From Sulfurospirillum arcachonense DSM 9755 (GTDB lineage Bacteria; Campylobacterota; Campylobacteria; Campylobacterales; Sulfurospirillaceae): 54,733 nucleotides of DNA. Below the pieces are notes generated by a model, which was not told where the DNA came from, did not search any database, and was given only the letters and a program-made list of their open reading frames with translations. The position numbers and the translations under genes were made by a program. The stretch is from assembly GCF_000597725.1 (NCBI RefSeq), contig NZ_JFBL01000019.1, positions 1 through 54,733 on the forward strand, in the 5' to 3' direction. This document shows positions 25,600 to 33,243 of the stretch, one piece after another. Position 1 is the stretch's first letter, and each line of letters begins with the position of its first letter.

Positions 25600-27783
25600 A
25601 TGAAGTTTATTTTTCTGATTTTGGCTTTTTTATCATGTCTTTTAGCCAATTCTCCAAAAGAAGTTTTACTTTTACACTCCTATAATAAAGGTTTAAAGTG
25701 GACAGATGGTATATCTAATGGTATAAAAAGTGTTTTGGATAAACATCCTGAATATGAAATTACTACAGAATACATGGATAGTAAAAGAATTGATACGAAG
25801 GAGTATTTTCAAGCACTTTTTACACTTTATCAAAAAAAGTTTACTCATAGAAATTATAAAGTTATTATAACAGCAGATAATTATGCTTTTAAATTTGCAC
25901 TTGATCACCATAAAAAATTATTTAACAACATCCCTATTGTTTTTTGTGGCGTGGAAAATTTTGATAAAAAAGATGTACCTCTGTATCTACAGCGTTTTGT
26001 AACAGGAGTTATGGAGTATAAAGATATTATTAAAAATTTACGTCTCATTAAAGATATGATTCCTGATATAAAAACTTTATATATAATTTCTGATGATTCT
26101 TTTTCCTCTTTAGCTATAAAAAAACAGATATTAGATAGTTCAAAGGTTTTCAAAAAAGATTTTAATATTATTTATGACAATAGTATAGATTTAAATACAA
26201 TACAAGATAAACTCAATGCTTTACCAGAACCAAGTGCAGTGTTATTTACAAGTTTATATAAAGACAAGTATGGAGAGTATATTCCTTATTATAAATTACG
26301 AGAATTATTTAATAAATCGAAATATCCTATGTTTGCAGTGAATAAAATACATTTAGGTCAAGGTATTATGGGTGGGGTTATGATTAATCCATATGAGCAA
26401 GGTACAAATGCTGCAGAAGAAGTTTTAGAGATTGTAGAAGAGGGCAGATCACCTTTACAAATTGATGTAAGAAAACCAATATCTAGTAAATATTTTGATC
26501 ACATAGTTTTAAATAAATATGGTTTTAGTGAACAAGATATTCCATTTGGAGCGATTATGATTAATCAGCCAAAAGATTTTTTTGAGAAAAATCGTGATCT
26601 TATAGATAGTTTAGTTTTAATATTACCTTTGCTTCTTATTTTGATTATCTTTTTGATTATTAATATATACAAAAGAGTATCAGTAGAAATTGAGTTACTT
26701 GAACAAAATAAACTTGATAGTGTACTTTTAAATAATGTAGAAAGTGCAATATTTTGGATGAGTAAAGATAATATACTTTTAGGGTGTAATCAGACTTCAT
26801 GGAGTATGCTAAATATTACAAAAGAGCAAATTTTAGGAAAACATATGCAAGATATTTTTCCTGAGCTTAATAAATTATTTTCTAAATATGATGAATCAGA
26901 AAATAAAATTGAAGCTACTTTAAAACATACTACTGAAGAACCTATAGATGTATTAATCAGAAGAAAACTTTATTTAAACAATAAAAATGAAGAAGCAGGA
27001 ATTGTAACTATTATTAATGATATTACAGATATTAAAAAATTAGAAACTCAAAGAAAAAAAGATGAACAGTTTATGATACAACGTTCAAAGCTTTCTGAAA
27101 TAGGTGAGATGATAACTTCTATAGCTCATCAGTGGAAAGCTCCTTTAGTGGAAATTTCAGCTATTGCTCAAGAGTTACAATATAAAAGAAAAAAAATAGA
27201 AATAACCCAAAGAGATGCTGATGAATTTGTAAATGATATTATGACACAAGTCACATATATGACAAATACAATAGATGATTTTAGAAGTTTTATTAAGCCT
27301 TCAACCCATAAAAGTGAATTTAGTGTTAATCAAGCTATTACTGATTTATTAAAAGTAATTGACCATAATATAAAATATAATTATATTGAAATGGAAATTG
27401 TTTATGAAAATGATCTAGAATACATTATGTATGGGTATCCAAATGAATTTAAACAATCAATTTTAAATATTATAAACAATGCTAAAGACAGTATTCTTTT
27501 AAAAAAACAAAAAGAAGATATTGTTGGCAAAATTTCTTTACATGTAAATAGTTCAGATGGTACAATATGTATTAGCATAAAAGATAATGGTATAGGAATA
27601 GCTGAAAAAGAATTAAATTCTATCTTTGAACCATTTATATCAAGTAAAGAAGATGGTGATGGATTTGGACTTTATATGGTCAAGCTTATTGTTGAAGATA
27701 AAATGGGTGGACATATAGAAGCGATTCCATGTGATGATGGTGCAGAAATATTAATTTGTGTTAAGGGGATAACAAGTGGGTAA
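25600..27783 (+). CDS. Sensor histidine kinase with a periplasmic ABC-type substrate-binding domain
   Basis: A 727-residue membrane kinase. A signal peptide or first membrane segment (about 1-16) leads into a periplasmic domain (about 18-330) of the ABC_sub_bind type: VLLLHSYNKGLKWTDGI, VIITADNYAFKFALDH, and the end GGVMINPYEQGTNAAEEV. A second membrane helix is at about 338-358. Next come a PAS domain (about 375-480), a HisKA domain with its histidine in SIAHQWKAPL (about residue 510) and a HATPase domain (NIINNAKDSI, DNGIGI, DGFGLYM). The KAP is a variant of the usual RQP. The response regulator follows after nine bases. Inferred job: sense an organic acid and control the divergent transporter. 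TACATGTA lies at 27539-27546. Confidence 0.9.
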   Translation: MKFIFLILAFLSCLLANSPKEVLLLHSYNKGLKWTDGISNGIKSVLDKHPEYEITTEYMDSKRIDTKEYFQALFTLYQKKFTHRNYKVIITADNYAFKFALDHHKKLFNNIPIVFCGVENFDKKDVPLYLQRFVTGVMEYKDIIKNLRLIKDMIPDIKTLYIISDDSFSSLAIKKQILDSSKVFKKDFNIIYDNSIDLNTIQDKLNALPEPSAVLFTSLYKDKYGEYIPYYKLRELFNKSKYPMFAVNKIHLGQGIMGGVMINPYEQGTNAAEEVLEIVEEGRSPLQIDVRKPISSKYFDHIVLNKYGFSEQDIPFGAIMINQPKDFFEKNRDLIDSLVLILPLLLILIIFLIINIYKRVSVEIELLEQNKLDSVLLNNVESAIFWMSKDNILLGCNQTSWSMLNITKEQILGKHMQDIFPELNKLFSKYDESENKIEATLKHTTEEPIDVLIRRKLYLNNKNEEAGIVTIINDITDIKKLETQRKKDEQFMIQRSKLSEIGEMITSIAHQWKAPLVEISAIAQELQYKRKKIEITQRDADEFVNDIMTQVTYMTNTIDDFRSFIKPSTHKSEFSVNQAITDLLKVIDHNIKYNYIEMEIVYENDLEYIMYGYPNEFKQSILNIINNAKDSILLKKQKEDIVGKISLHVNSSDGTICISIKDNGIGIAEKELNSIFEPFISSKEDGDGFGLYMVKLIVEDKMGGHIEAIPCDDGAEILICVKGITSG

Positions 27784-27792
27784 GGTTTTATT

Positions 27793-28455
27793 ATGAAAAT
27801 ATTAATTTTAGAAGATAATACTAGGCTTTCAAATGTGATAGTAGATGCATTAGAGCAAAAAGGTTATCATGTAGATTTATATAATGATGGTAAAAAAGCT
27901 TTGGAATTTATAGATAATGGTTATGATTGTTTTATACTTGATATTAATGTACCAGGTGTTGATGGACTTACATTATTAAAAGAAATAAGAAGTATGGATG
28001 AAAAAACTCCAGCTATTATTATAAGTGCAAATGTAGAGTTGTCAACTATCCAAGATGCATATTTAAAGGGTTGTGATGAGTATTTAAAAAAACCTTTTTA
28101 TATATATGAATTAGAAACGAAGTTAGATAAATTATGTAAAATAACTAAAGATAGTATTTTACTTTTGGATGACTACACTTATGATATTTTAAAAGGGGTA
28201 TTATTTGACTCTCAAAATGTAGAAGTTAGATTAGCTAAAAAAGAGATACTTCTACTCAACCTTTTTGCCAAAAATTTAGATAAAGTTGTTAGTTTCGAAC
28301 AAATTGAACTTTATGTTTGGGAAGGTGATTTAACGACAACAGAAAATATTAGAGCTTTAGTAAAAAGACTTAGAAAAAAGCTACCGCCTGAATCAATAGT
28401 TTCACAAGGTGGCATGGGATATAAGTTAGAATATAAAAAGGATAGAGATGCTTAA
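27793..28455 (+). CDS. OmpR-type response regulator
   Basis: A 220-residue DNA-binding response regulator. The receiver domain has the acidic pair ED (7-8), phospho-acceptor Asp50 in DCFILDINVPGVDG and the conserved lysine in EYLKKPFY. The C-terminal winged-helix domain includes LAKKEILLLNLFAKNLDKVV and ends with the recognition-helix region IRALVKRLRKKL and GMGYKLEY. It is the evident partner of the kinase just upstream, with a nine-base gap. It probably acts at the divergent promoters in 25479-25599. Confidence 0.93.
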   Translation: MKILILEDNTRLSNVIVDALEQKGYHVDLYNDGKKALEFIDNGYDCFILDINVPGVDGLTLLKEIRSMDEKTPAIIISANVELSTIQDAYLKGCDEYLKKPFYIYELETKLDKLCKITKDSILLLDDYTYDILKGVLFDSQNVEVRLAKKEILLLNLFAKNLDKVVSFEQIELYVWEGDLTTTENIRALVKRLRKKLPPESIVSQGGMGYKLEYKKDRDA

Positions 28456-28479
28456 AAAATATTAATAGCAGCAGTTATA

Positions 28480-28515
28480 AGTTTCATAGTGTTTTTTATT
28501 GATTACTATGAGACT
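28480..28515. terminator. Terminator between converging regulator genes
   Basis: Arms AGTTTCATAGT (28480-28490) and ACTATGAGACT (28505-28515), 11 bp with one G-T pair, and a T-rich 14-base loop. It overlaps the stop codon of the minus-strand IclR gene. Confidence 0.5.
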
Positions 28516-29245
28516 AACTCGTATATCCTAATTCTTTAGATATTTTTTCACTTATACTTTTTAAGTCTATGGCTATTTCATTTAAGATTTTTTTATCTAA
28601 TCTAATAGAAGGCCCAGATAAAGATAATGTAGCAATAACTTTTTTTGTAAAGTTAAAAATAGGCACAGCCAACGCAGATACACCTACTTCTCTCTCTCCT
28701 TGGCTTACTATGTAGCCTTGTTCTCTTATTTTTTGATATTCTTGTGAAGATATATCTACATGTATATACATATCATCAACACTAGCTTGATCCAAATAAG
28801 CGAGTAAAATTCTTCCAGCAGCACCAACTTCTAATGGAAATGTAGAACCAATATCGATGACACGTCTAAGATCATGTGTTGATTCTATACGATCAATACA
28901 AAGTCTTTTATCATCATCAATGACATATAAACTGATACTTTCATTGTACTTTTTATGTAGTTGTATCATGTGCTTTCTAGCTATCATTTTAAAATCTAAT
29001 CCCATTTTACCAACTGTGACAAATCCAAGTTTTGCTACCATTGAGCCAAGTTTATATTTTTTATTTTTATTGCATATGAGATATTTACGCTTTTCTAATG
29101 CCTTAATCAGTCTATGAACCGTACTAGGGGAAAGTTTAGTTAAAGCTACAATCTCTTTTAGTGTAAATTCTTGTTGTTCATCCAAGAAACATTCCAAGAT
29201 ATCAAATGCCCTCTCAATCGATCGTGTTGTTGTACTCTCAGTCAT
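28514..29245 (-). CDS. IclR-family transcriptional regulator
   Basis: A 243-residue regulator with an N-terminal winged helix-turn-helix (about 8-65; SIERAFDILECFLDEQQEFT, then LTKLSPSTVHRLIKALEKR) and a C-terminal IclR effector domain, with LGSTFPLEVGAAGRILLA-like sequence and VGVSALAVPIF. IclR proteins usually repress or activate catabolic operons in response to the pathway substrate. It is divergent from the CoA-transferase and HMG-CoA-lyase genes, and an inverted repeat in the shared region is a likely operator. TACATGTA occurs at 28757-28764 in the gene and at 29256-29263 in the leader. Confidence 0.93.
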   Translation of the reverse strand: MTESTTTRSIERAFDILECFLDEQQEFTLKEIVALTKLSPSTVHRLIKALEKRKYLICNKNKKYKLGSMVAKLGFVTVGKMGLDFKMIARKHMIQLHKKYNESISLYVIDDDKRLCIDRIESTHDLRRVIDIGSTFPLEVGAAGRILLAYLDQASVDDMYIHVDISSQEYQKIREQGYIVSQGEREVGVSALAVPIFNFTKKVIATLSLSGPSIRLDKKILNEIAIDLKSISEKISKELGYTS

Positions 29246-29271
29246 AAATTTCCTTTACATGTAAAGATAAA

Positions 29272-29277
29272 ATTATA
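29272..29277 (-). promoter_or_regulatory. Probable -10 element of the iclR-type gene
   Basis: TATAAT on the minus strand, 26 bases before the start codon. The inferred start is near 29266, next to the 14-base palindrome CTTTACATGTAAAG (29253-29266), which therefore sits in the leader. Confidence 0.5.
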
Positions 29278-29284
29278 GCATAAT

Positions 29285-29299
29285 TTCCATTAAATGGAA
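29285..29299. promoter_or_regulatory. Candidate IclR operator
   Basis: A perfect odd-length palindrome, TTCCATT-A-AATGGAA. It overlaps the expected -35 position of the regulator gene and lies ten bases before the -35 of the CoA-transferase promoter, so one bound dimer could affect both. A half-site (ATTCCAT) recurs near 29336. Confidence 0.55.
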
Positions 29300-29308
29300 T
29301 TTTTTATC

Positions 29309-29337
29309 TTGAATGATACCAAAACAAGTGATATAAT
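29309..29337 (+). promoter_or_regulatory. Promoter of the CoA-transferase/lyase operon
   Basis: TTGAAT (29309-29314), a 17-base spacer and TATAAT (29332-29337). The leader of about 22 bases carries an AAAGGAAAA ribosome-binding site before ATG 29366. Confidence 0.6.
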
Positions 29338-29365
29338 TCCATAATAAGAGAAATAAAGGAAAAAT

Positions 29366-30550
29366 ATGTCTGCATTAACAGGTATAAGAGTATTGGATGT
29401 ATCTACTGTAATTGCTTCCCCTTTTGCTGCTGGATTATTTGCTGATTTTGGAGCAGAGGTTATTAAAATAGAAATGCCAAAAAAAGGTGACCCTTTTCGT
29501 GGCCTTGGACCATATCATAAAGGTGAAGGAGTTAGATGGGCTTCTATGGGTAGAAACAAAAAAAGTGTTACACTTGATCTACATTTTGAAGAAGGCAAAA
29601 ATATATTTTTAGAATTAGTTGCAAAAAGTGATATTATTTTTGAAAATTTTCGAGTAGGGACATTGGATAAATGGGGACTAGATATAGAAACACTTAAAAA
29701 ATTCAATCCTGATATCATAGTAGTAAGAGTAACAGGATATGGGCAGAGTGGCCCATATAAGAACAAAGCTGGTTTTGGAACACCTGCAAATGCATTTTCA
29801 GGAATGACTTACATAACAGGGCATGAAGATAGACCTCCTGTTAGCCCATCTTTTTCTTTAGCAGATTATATTGCTGGGTTGTATGCTGCTATGTCGGCTA
29901 TGATGGCACTGTATCATCGTGATGCACTAGGTGGAAAAGGACAAGAAGTAGATGTTAGTTTGTATGAAGGAATTTTTCGTATGCAAGAGATACTAGTAGC
30001 TGATTATACTTTAAACAGTGTCATAAGAGAGAGAAAACCTAGTCTAAGTGGTACTTCAAGCCCTGGTGGAACATTTCAAACAAAAGATGGAAAATGGATA
30101 GTATTAGTTTGTAGCACTGATAGAACTTTTGAATATCTAACAAATGCCATGAATAGAAGAGATTTATTAGAAAAGTTCACTCTCAATAAAACACGCCTAG
30201 AAAATGATGTATATATTAATGGCTTAGTTAATGACTGGGTTATGTCTTTATCTTATGAAGAATTAAAAACTATTTCAGATAAAGAAGGTGTTCCTGTAAA
30301 TCTTATATATAGTATAGAAGATATCATGAATGACCCGCATTATAAAGCAAGACAAAATATTATATCCATGCCACATAAGAGTTTTGGTGAAATTCAAATG
30401 CCGGGTATTACACCAGTTTTTAGTGAAACTCCGGGTGAAGTAAAGTGGTCAGGTCCTGAATTAGGAGAGCATACAGATGAAGTTTTATCCTCTTTGCTTC
30501 ATAAAACACAAGAACAAATTGCTTCTTTAAAAGAAGCAGGTATTATCTAA
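29366..30550 (+). CDS. Class III CoA-transferase (CaiB/BaiF family)
   Basis: A 394-residue CoA-transferase that moves CoA between carboxylic acids in the cytoplasm. The N-terminus has GIRVLDVSTVIASPFAAGLFADFGAEVIKIE and the GRNKKSVTLDL motif. The catalytic aspartate is in PSFSLADYIAGLYAAMSAM. The C-terminal half shows the typical GGTFQTKDGKWIVL and the AIEDIMNDPHYKAR-like YSIEDIMNDPHYKARQ. Members act on formyl, succinyl, glutaryl, itaconyl, mesaconyl or HMG groups. The next gene is an HMG-CoA lyase, nine bases downstream, suggesting that it activates the free acid that the lyase cleaves. The specific acid cannot be read from sequence. Confidence 0.92.
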   Translation: MSALTGIRVLDVSTVIASPFAAGLFADFGAEVIKIEMPKKGDPFRGLGPYHKGEGVRWASMGRNKKSVTLDLHFEEGKNIFLELVAKSDIIFENFRVGTLDKWGLDIETLKKFNPDIIVVRVTGYGQSGPYKNKAGFGTPANAFSGMTYITGHEDRPPVSPSFSLADYIAGLYAAMSAMMALYHRDALGGKGQEVDVSLYEGIFRMQEILVADYTLNSVIRERKPSLSGTSSPGGTFQTKDGKWIVLVCSTDRTFEYLTNAMNRRDLLEKFTLNKTRLENDVYINGLVNDWVMSLSYEELKTISDKEGVPVNLIYSIEDIMNDPHYKARQNIISMPHKSFGEIQMPGITPVFSETPGEVKWSGPELGEHTDEVLSSLLHKTQEQIASLKEAGII

Positions 30551-30559
30551 GGATGTAAA

Positions 30560-31498
30560 ATGAATTTTCCTAAAACAGTAAAAATATGCGAAGTTGGACC
30601 AAGAGATGGTTTACAAAATGAAAAAAAACTCTTAAGTACAGAACAAAAAATAGAATTAGTAAATGGAGTTTTAGCTTCTGGTATCTCAAGCATAGAGATA
30701 GGTTCTTTTGTCCATCCAAAAGCTATACCGCAGATGGCAGACACTGAAAAAGTCATGCAAGCTATTGGAAAAAGAAAAAATGTAGAGTTTCGTGCACTTA
30801 TTACAAATCTCAAAGGAGTTGAGCGAGCTATAGATGCTGGAGTAGATAAAGTAAAACTAACAGTATCAGCAAGTAAGTCACATAATCTTAGTAATTTTAA
30901 CTGTACACCTGAGCAAAGTGTTGCAAGTTTTGATGAGTGTGTAAAAGTTGCCCTTGAAGCTGGACTTGAAGTTTCTGGAGCTATATCAACGACATTTGGC
31001 TGCCCTTTTGAAGGAAAAATTCCACTCAAACAGATAACTAAACTCATAGAATCTTTTAGAGACATAGGTATCAAAGAAATTTCACTTTCAGATACAACAG
31101 GAGTTGCCAATCCTAGACAAGTATATGACCAGCTTAATACTTTAAAAAAACACTATAAAGATGTAATATTCCACCTTCATTTTCATAATACACGTGGTCA
31201 AGCATTAGCAAATATCATTGCAGGTATGCAAGCTGGTGTAACTCATTTTGATGGTTCATTTGCTGGACTTGGTGGTTGTCCTTATGCCCCTGGTGCTTCT
31301 GGCAATATAGCAACTGAGGATATAGTTCATATGCTTGAAGATATGAATATAGACACAGGTATCAATTTAGATGCTTTGTTGTGCATTGCAAAAAAAGCAC
31401 AAGAATTTGTTGGGCATGAAACAGATAGTGCAATTTTACGAGCAGGTAAATCAAGTGAACTTATTCCTAATAAACCTAAAAAACAGATAATTCTATAA
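30560..31498 (+). CDS. mvaB: Hydroxymethylglutaryl-CoA lyase (HMGL-like)
   Basis: A 312-residue TIM-barrel enzyme that cleaves 3-hydroxy-3-methylglutaryl-CoA to acetoacetate and acetyl-CoA. It has the metal and substrate motif EVGPRDGLQNE, the FHLHFHNTRGQALAN metal-histidine pair and the HMGL signature loop FAGLGGCPYAPGASGN containing the catalytic cysteine. The length is typical. It is in operon with a CoA-transferase and there are no leucine-degradation genes nearby, so a role in growth on an external hydroxy-acid is more likely than in leucine breakdown. A related activity such as citramalyl-CoA cleavage is possible. A hairpin terminator follows. Confidence 0.88.
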   Translation: MNFPKTVKICEVGPRDGLQNEKKLLSTEQKIELVNGVLASGISSIEIGSFVHPKAIPQMADTEKVMQAIGKRKNVEFRALITNLKGVERAIDAGVDKVKLTVSASKSHNLSNFNCTPEQSVASFDECVKVALEAGLEVSGAISTTFGCPFEGKIPLKQITKLIESFRDIGIKEISLSDTTGVANPRQVYDQLNTLKKHYKDVIFHLHFHNTRGQALANIIAGMQAGVTHFDGSFAGLGGCPYAPGASGNIATEDIVHMLEDMNIDTGINLDALLCIAKKAQEFVGHETDSAILRAGKSSELIPNKPKKQIIL

Positions 31499-31504
31499 TC
31501 CATC

Positions 31505-31537
31505 GTATCTACATGTAAATCTTTTTAATGTAGATAC
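31505..31537 (+). terminator. Terminator after the lyase gene, one arm carrying TACATGTA
   Basis: Arms GTATCTACAT (31505-31514) and ATGTAGATAC (31528-31537) with a 13-base loop, followed by TTATTTTAC. The left arm runs into a TACATGTA motif (31510-31517), and the right arm holds a broken copy. Confidence 0.65.
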
Positions 31538-31682
31538 TTATTTTACTTATATGTTACAAATCCATACAATATTATATATATCGAAAGAAAAAATAATTGA
31601 TTTGACTTTTTTTTGACTTTTTTTATTTATCTTAGAAGTGAAACAAAAAAACCCTTTTATTAGGGATACATAAAGGAATCAC

Positions 31683-32657
31683 ATGAGATTTACAAAAACT
31701 GTTAAAATGATGGCAGCTTCATGTTTAGTGGTAGCAGGTATGGCAGGTTCAGCAATAGCAGCGGAGGTTGATTCAATTCACTTTCTAATCCCTGGTGGTG
31801 CTGGTGGAGGCTGGGATGGTACAGCTCGTGGTACTGGTGAAGCTCTTACAAAATCAAAACTTGTTGGTAGAGCAAGTTATGAAAATATGTCTGGTGGAGG
31901 TGGTGGTAAAGCAATTGGTTACTTAATCGAAAATGCAAAATCAAACGAAGATACTTTAATGGTAAACTCAACTCCAATTATTATTCGTTCACTTGTTGGG
32001 CGTTTTCCATATAATTTCCGTGATCTTACAATGATTTCAGGTACTATTGGTGATTATGCAGCATTTGTTGTGAGTAAAAATAGTCCTATTAAGTCATTTA
32101 AAGATTTCGTAGCTGCATTCAAAAAGAATCCAAGAAAAATGGCGATTGGTGGTGGCTCAGTTCCAGGTGGTATGGATCATTTAGTAGCAGCAATGGCAAT
32201 GGAAGCAGCTGGTGAAGATCCAACAAAAGTAAAGTATATTCCTTATGATGCAGGTGGTAAAGCAATGGCTTCATTACTTTCTGGTGAAATTCAACTTCTT
32301 TCAACTGGCTTTAGTGAAGCAGTTGGGCTTGCAAAAGCAGGTGAAGTAAGAGTTATTGCAATGACGGGTGCTAAAAGAAATGATGCATTAAAAGATGCTC
32401 CAACTTTAATTGAACAAGGTGTTAATGCTGAGTTTGTTAACTGGAGAGGTTTCTTTGGTGCTCCTGGTCTTCCAGCAGAAAAAGCTGATGCTTACCGTAA
32501 AGTAATTGAAAAAATGTATGACACACCTGAATGGGAAGTCGTTCGTAAGCGTAATGGTTGGGTAAATATTCATAATTCAGGTAAAGATTTTGAAGCATTC
32601 CTTACAAAACAAGAAACAAAAATTAAAAGTATGATGAAAAAACTTGGATTTTTATAA
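31683..32657 (+). CDS. tctC: Tripartite tricarboxylate transporter, periplasmic binding protein TctC
   Basis: A 324-residue secreted binding protein (signal peptide about 1-26, ending AIAAEVD). The family features are visible: the SIHFLIPGGAGGGWD beta-strand and loop, the MSGGGGGKAIGYL loop, AIGGGSVPGGMDHL and FVNWRGFFGAPGLP. Family members capture citrate or other carboxylates and feed TctA/TctB. The membrane genes follow. A second closely related gene is at 35669-36628. The start ATG has TAAAGGAAT upstream. TTGACT boxes at 31602 and 31613 could be -35 elements, but no clear -10 is seen. The ligand is unknown. Confidence 0.93.
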   Translation: MRFTKTVKMMAASCLVVAGMAGSAIAAEVDSIHFLIPGGAGGGWDGTARGTGEALTKSKLVGRASYENMSGGGGGKAIGYLIENAKSNEDTLMVNSTPIIIRSLVGRFPYNFRDLTMISGTIGDYAAFVVSKNSPIKSFKDFVAAFKKNPRKMAIGGGSVPGGMDHLVAAMAMEAAGEDPTKVKYIPYDAGGKAMASLLSGEIQLLSTGFSEAVGLAKAGEVRVIAMTGAKRNDALKDAPTLIEQGVNAEFVNWRGFFGAPGLPAEKADAYRKVIEKMYDTPEWEVVRKRNGWVNIHNSGKDFEAFLTKQETKIKSMMKKLGFL

Positions 32658-32667
32658 TCTATATTAT

Positions 32668-32696
32668 AACCACTTTGCATATAATGCAAAGTGGTT
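32668..32696 (+). terminator. Strong hairpin between tctC and tctB
   Basis: A perfect 13-bp stem (AACCACTTTGCAT / ATGCAAAGTGGTT) with loop ATA, followed by TATCTTTATAT. It may end the tctC message or protect its 3' end. tctB has its own -10 downstream. Confidence 0.6.
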
Positions 32697-32740
32697 TATC
32701 TTTATATATTTCTAAGATAATTTATATTGCTTTAAAAGTA

Positions 32741-32746
32741 TATAAT
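32741..32746 (+). promoter_or_regulatory. Probable -10 element for tctB-tctA-usp
   Basis: A perfect TATAAT, 22 bases before ATG 32769, with an AAAAAGGA ribosome-binding site at about 32755-32762. It lies downstream of the hairpin, consistent with separate transcription of the membrane genes. Confidence 0.5.
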
Positions 32747-32768
32747 CTTAAATTAAAAAGGATTCTAC

Positions 32769-33233
32769 ATGAACCTCGATAAAGTGATAGCCCTTATATT
32801 TATGGTTATCTCTATTGTTTACGGCTACACAGCTTATAACTTTCAGCTCTTGCCATTTGAGCGAAATATGCCATTTTTACCAAATACTATGCCAATGGCT
32901 ATTAGTGTATTAGGTGTTTTAATTTCACTTGTTATTCTCATTAGTAAGTCAGATATGGATGATGATGAAGGTGAAGGAATGAGTATTAAACGACTCAAGT
33001 ATTATAAAACTGGCCAAGCTGGAGCAATTTTAGCTACAATGGTTATCTACGCACTCATGCTTCGTGGAGTTGGTTTTATCCCTTCAACAATTTTTTTCTT
33101 ATTTGGGTCAAGTTGGATCTTAGGTGAAAGAAAAATTTTCAAAATGGCTATTGTTTCGGTACTTGGTACCGTTCCAATTTGGTATTTAGTGCAAGAGGTT
33201 TTAGGTATCTACTTAAAACCTCTGCCATGGTAA
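32769..33233 (+). CDS. tctB: Tripartite tricarboxylate transporter, small membrane subunit TctB
   Basis: A 154-residue membrane protein with about four hydrophobic segments (residues 5-23, 38-57, 80-100 and 108-145) and an acidic cytoplasmic-looking stretch (SDMDDDEGEG). This is the typical size and layout of TctB, the poorly conserved small subunit. Its identity rests mainly on position between tctC and tctA. The gap to tctA is ten bases, so the two are cotranscribed. Confidence 0.88.
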   Translation: MNLDKVIALIFMVISIVYGYTAYNFQLLPFERNMPFLPNTMPMAISVLGVLISLVILISKSDMDDDEGEGMSIKRLKYYKTGQAGAILATMVIYALMLRGVGFIPSTIFFLFGSSWILGERKIFKMAIVSVLGTVPIWYLVQEVLGIYLKPLPW

Positions 33234-33243
33234 GGAGTAAAAA

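Noticed and set aside
30547-31110. A 187-codon open frame opposite the HMG-CoA lyase gene
   Set aside because: It is a shadow of a strongly conserved gene and has no ribosome-binding site or recognisable product.
31600-31620. Tandem TTGACTTTTTT boxes before tctC as a definite promoter
   Set aside because: The -35-like boxes are present, but no -10 at a proper distance could be identified.
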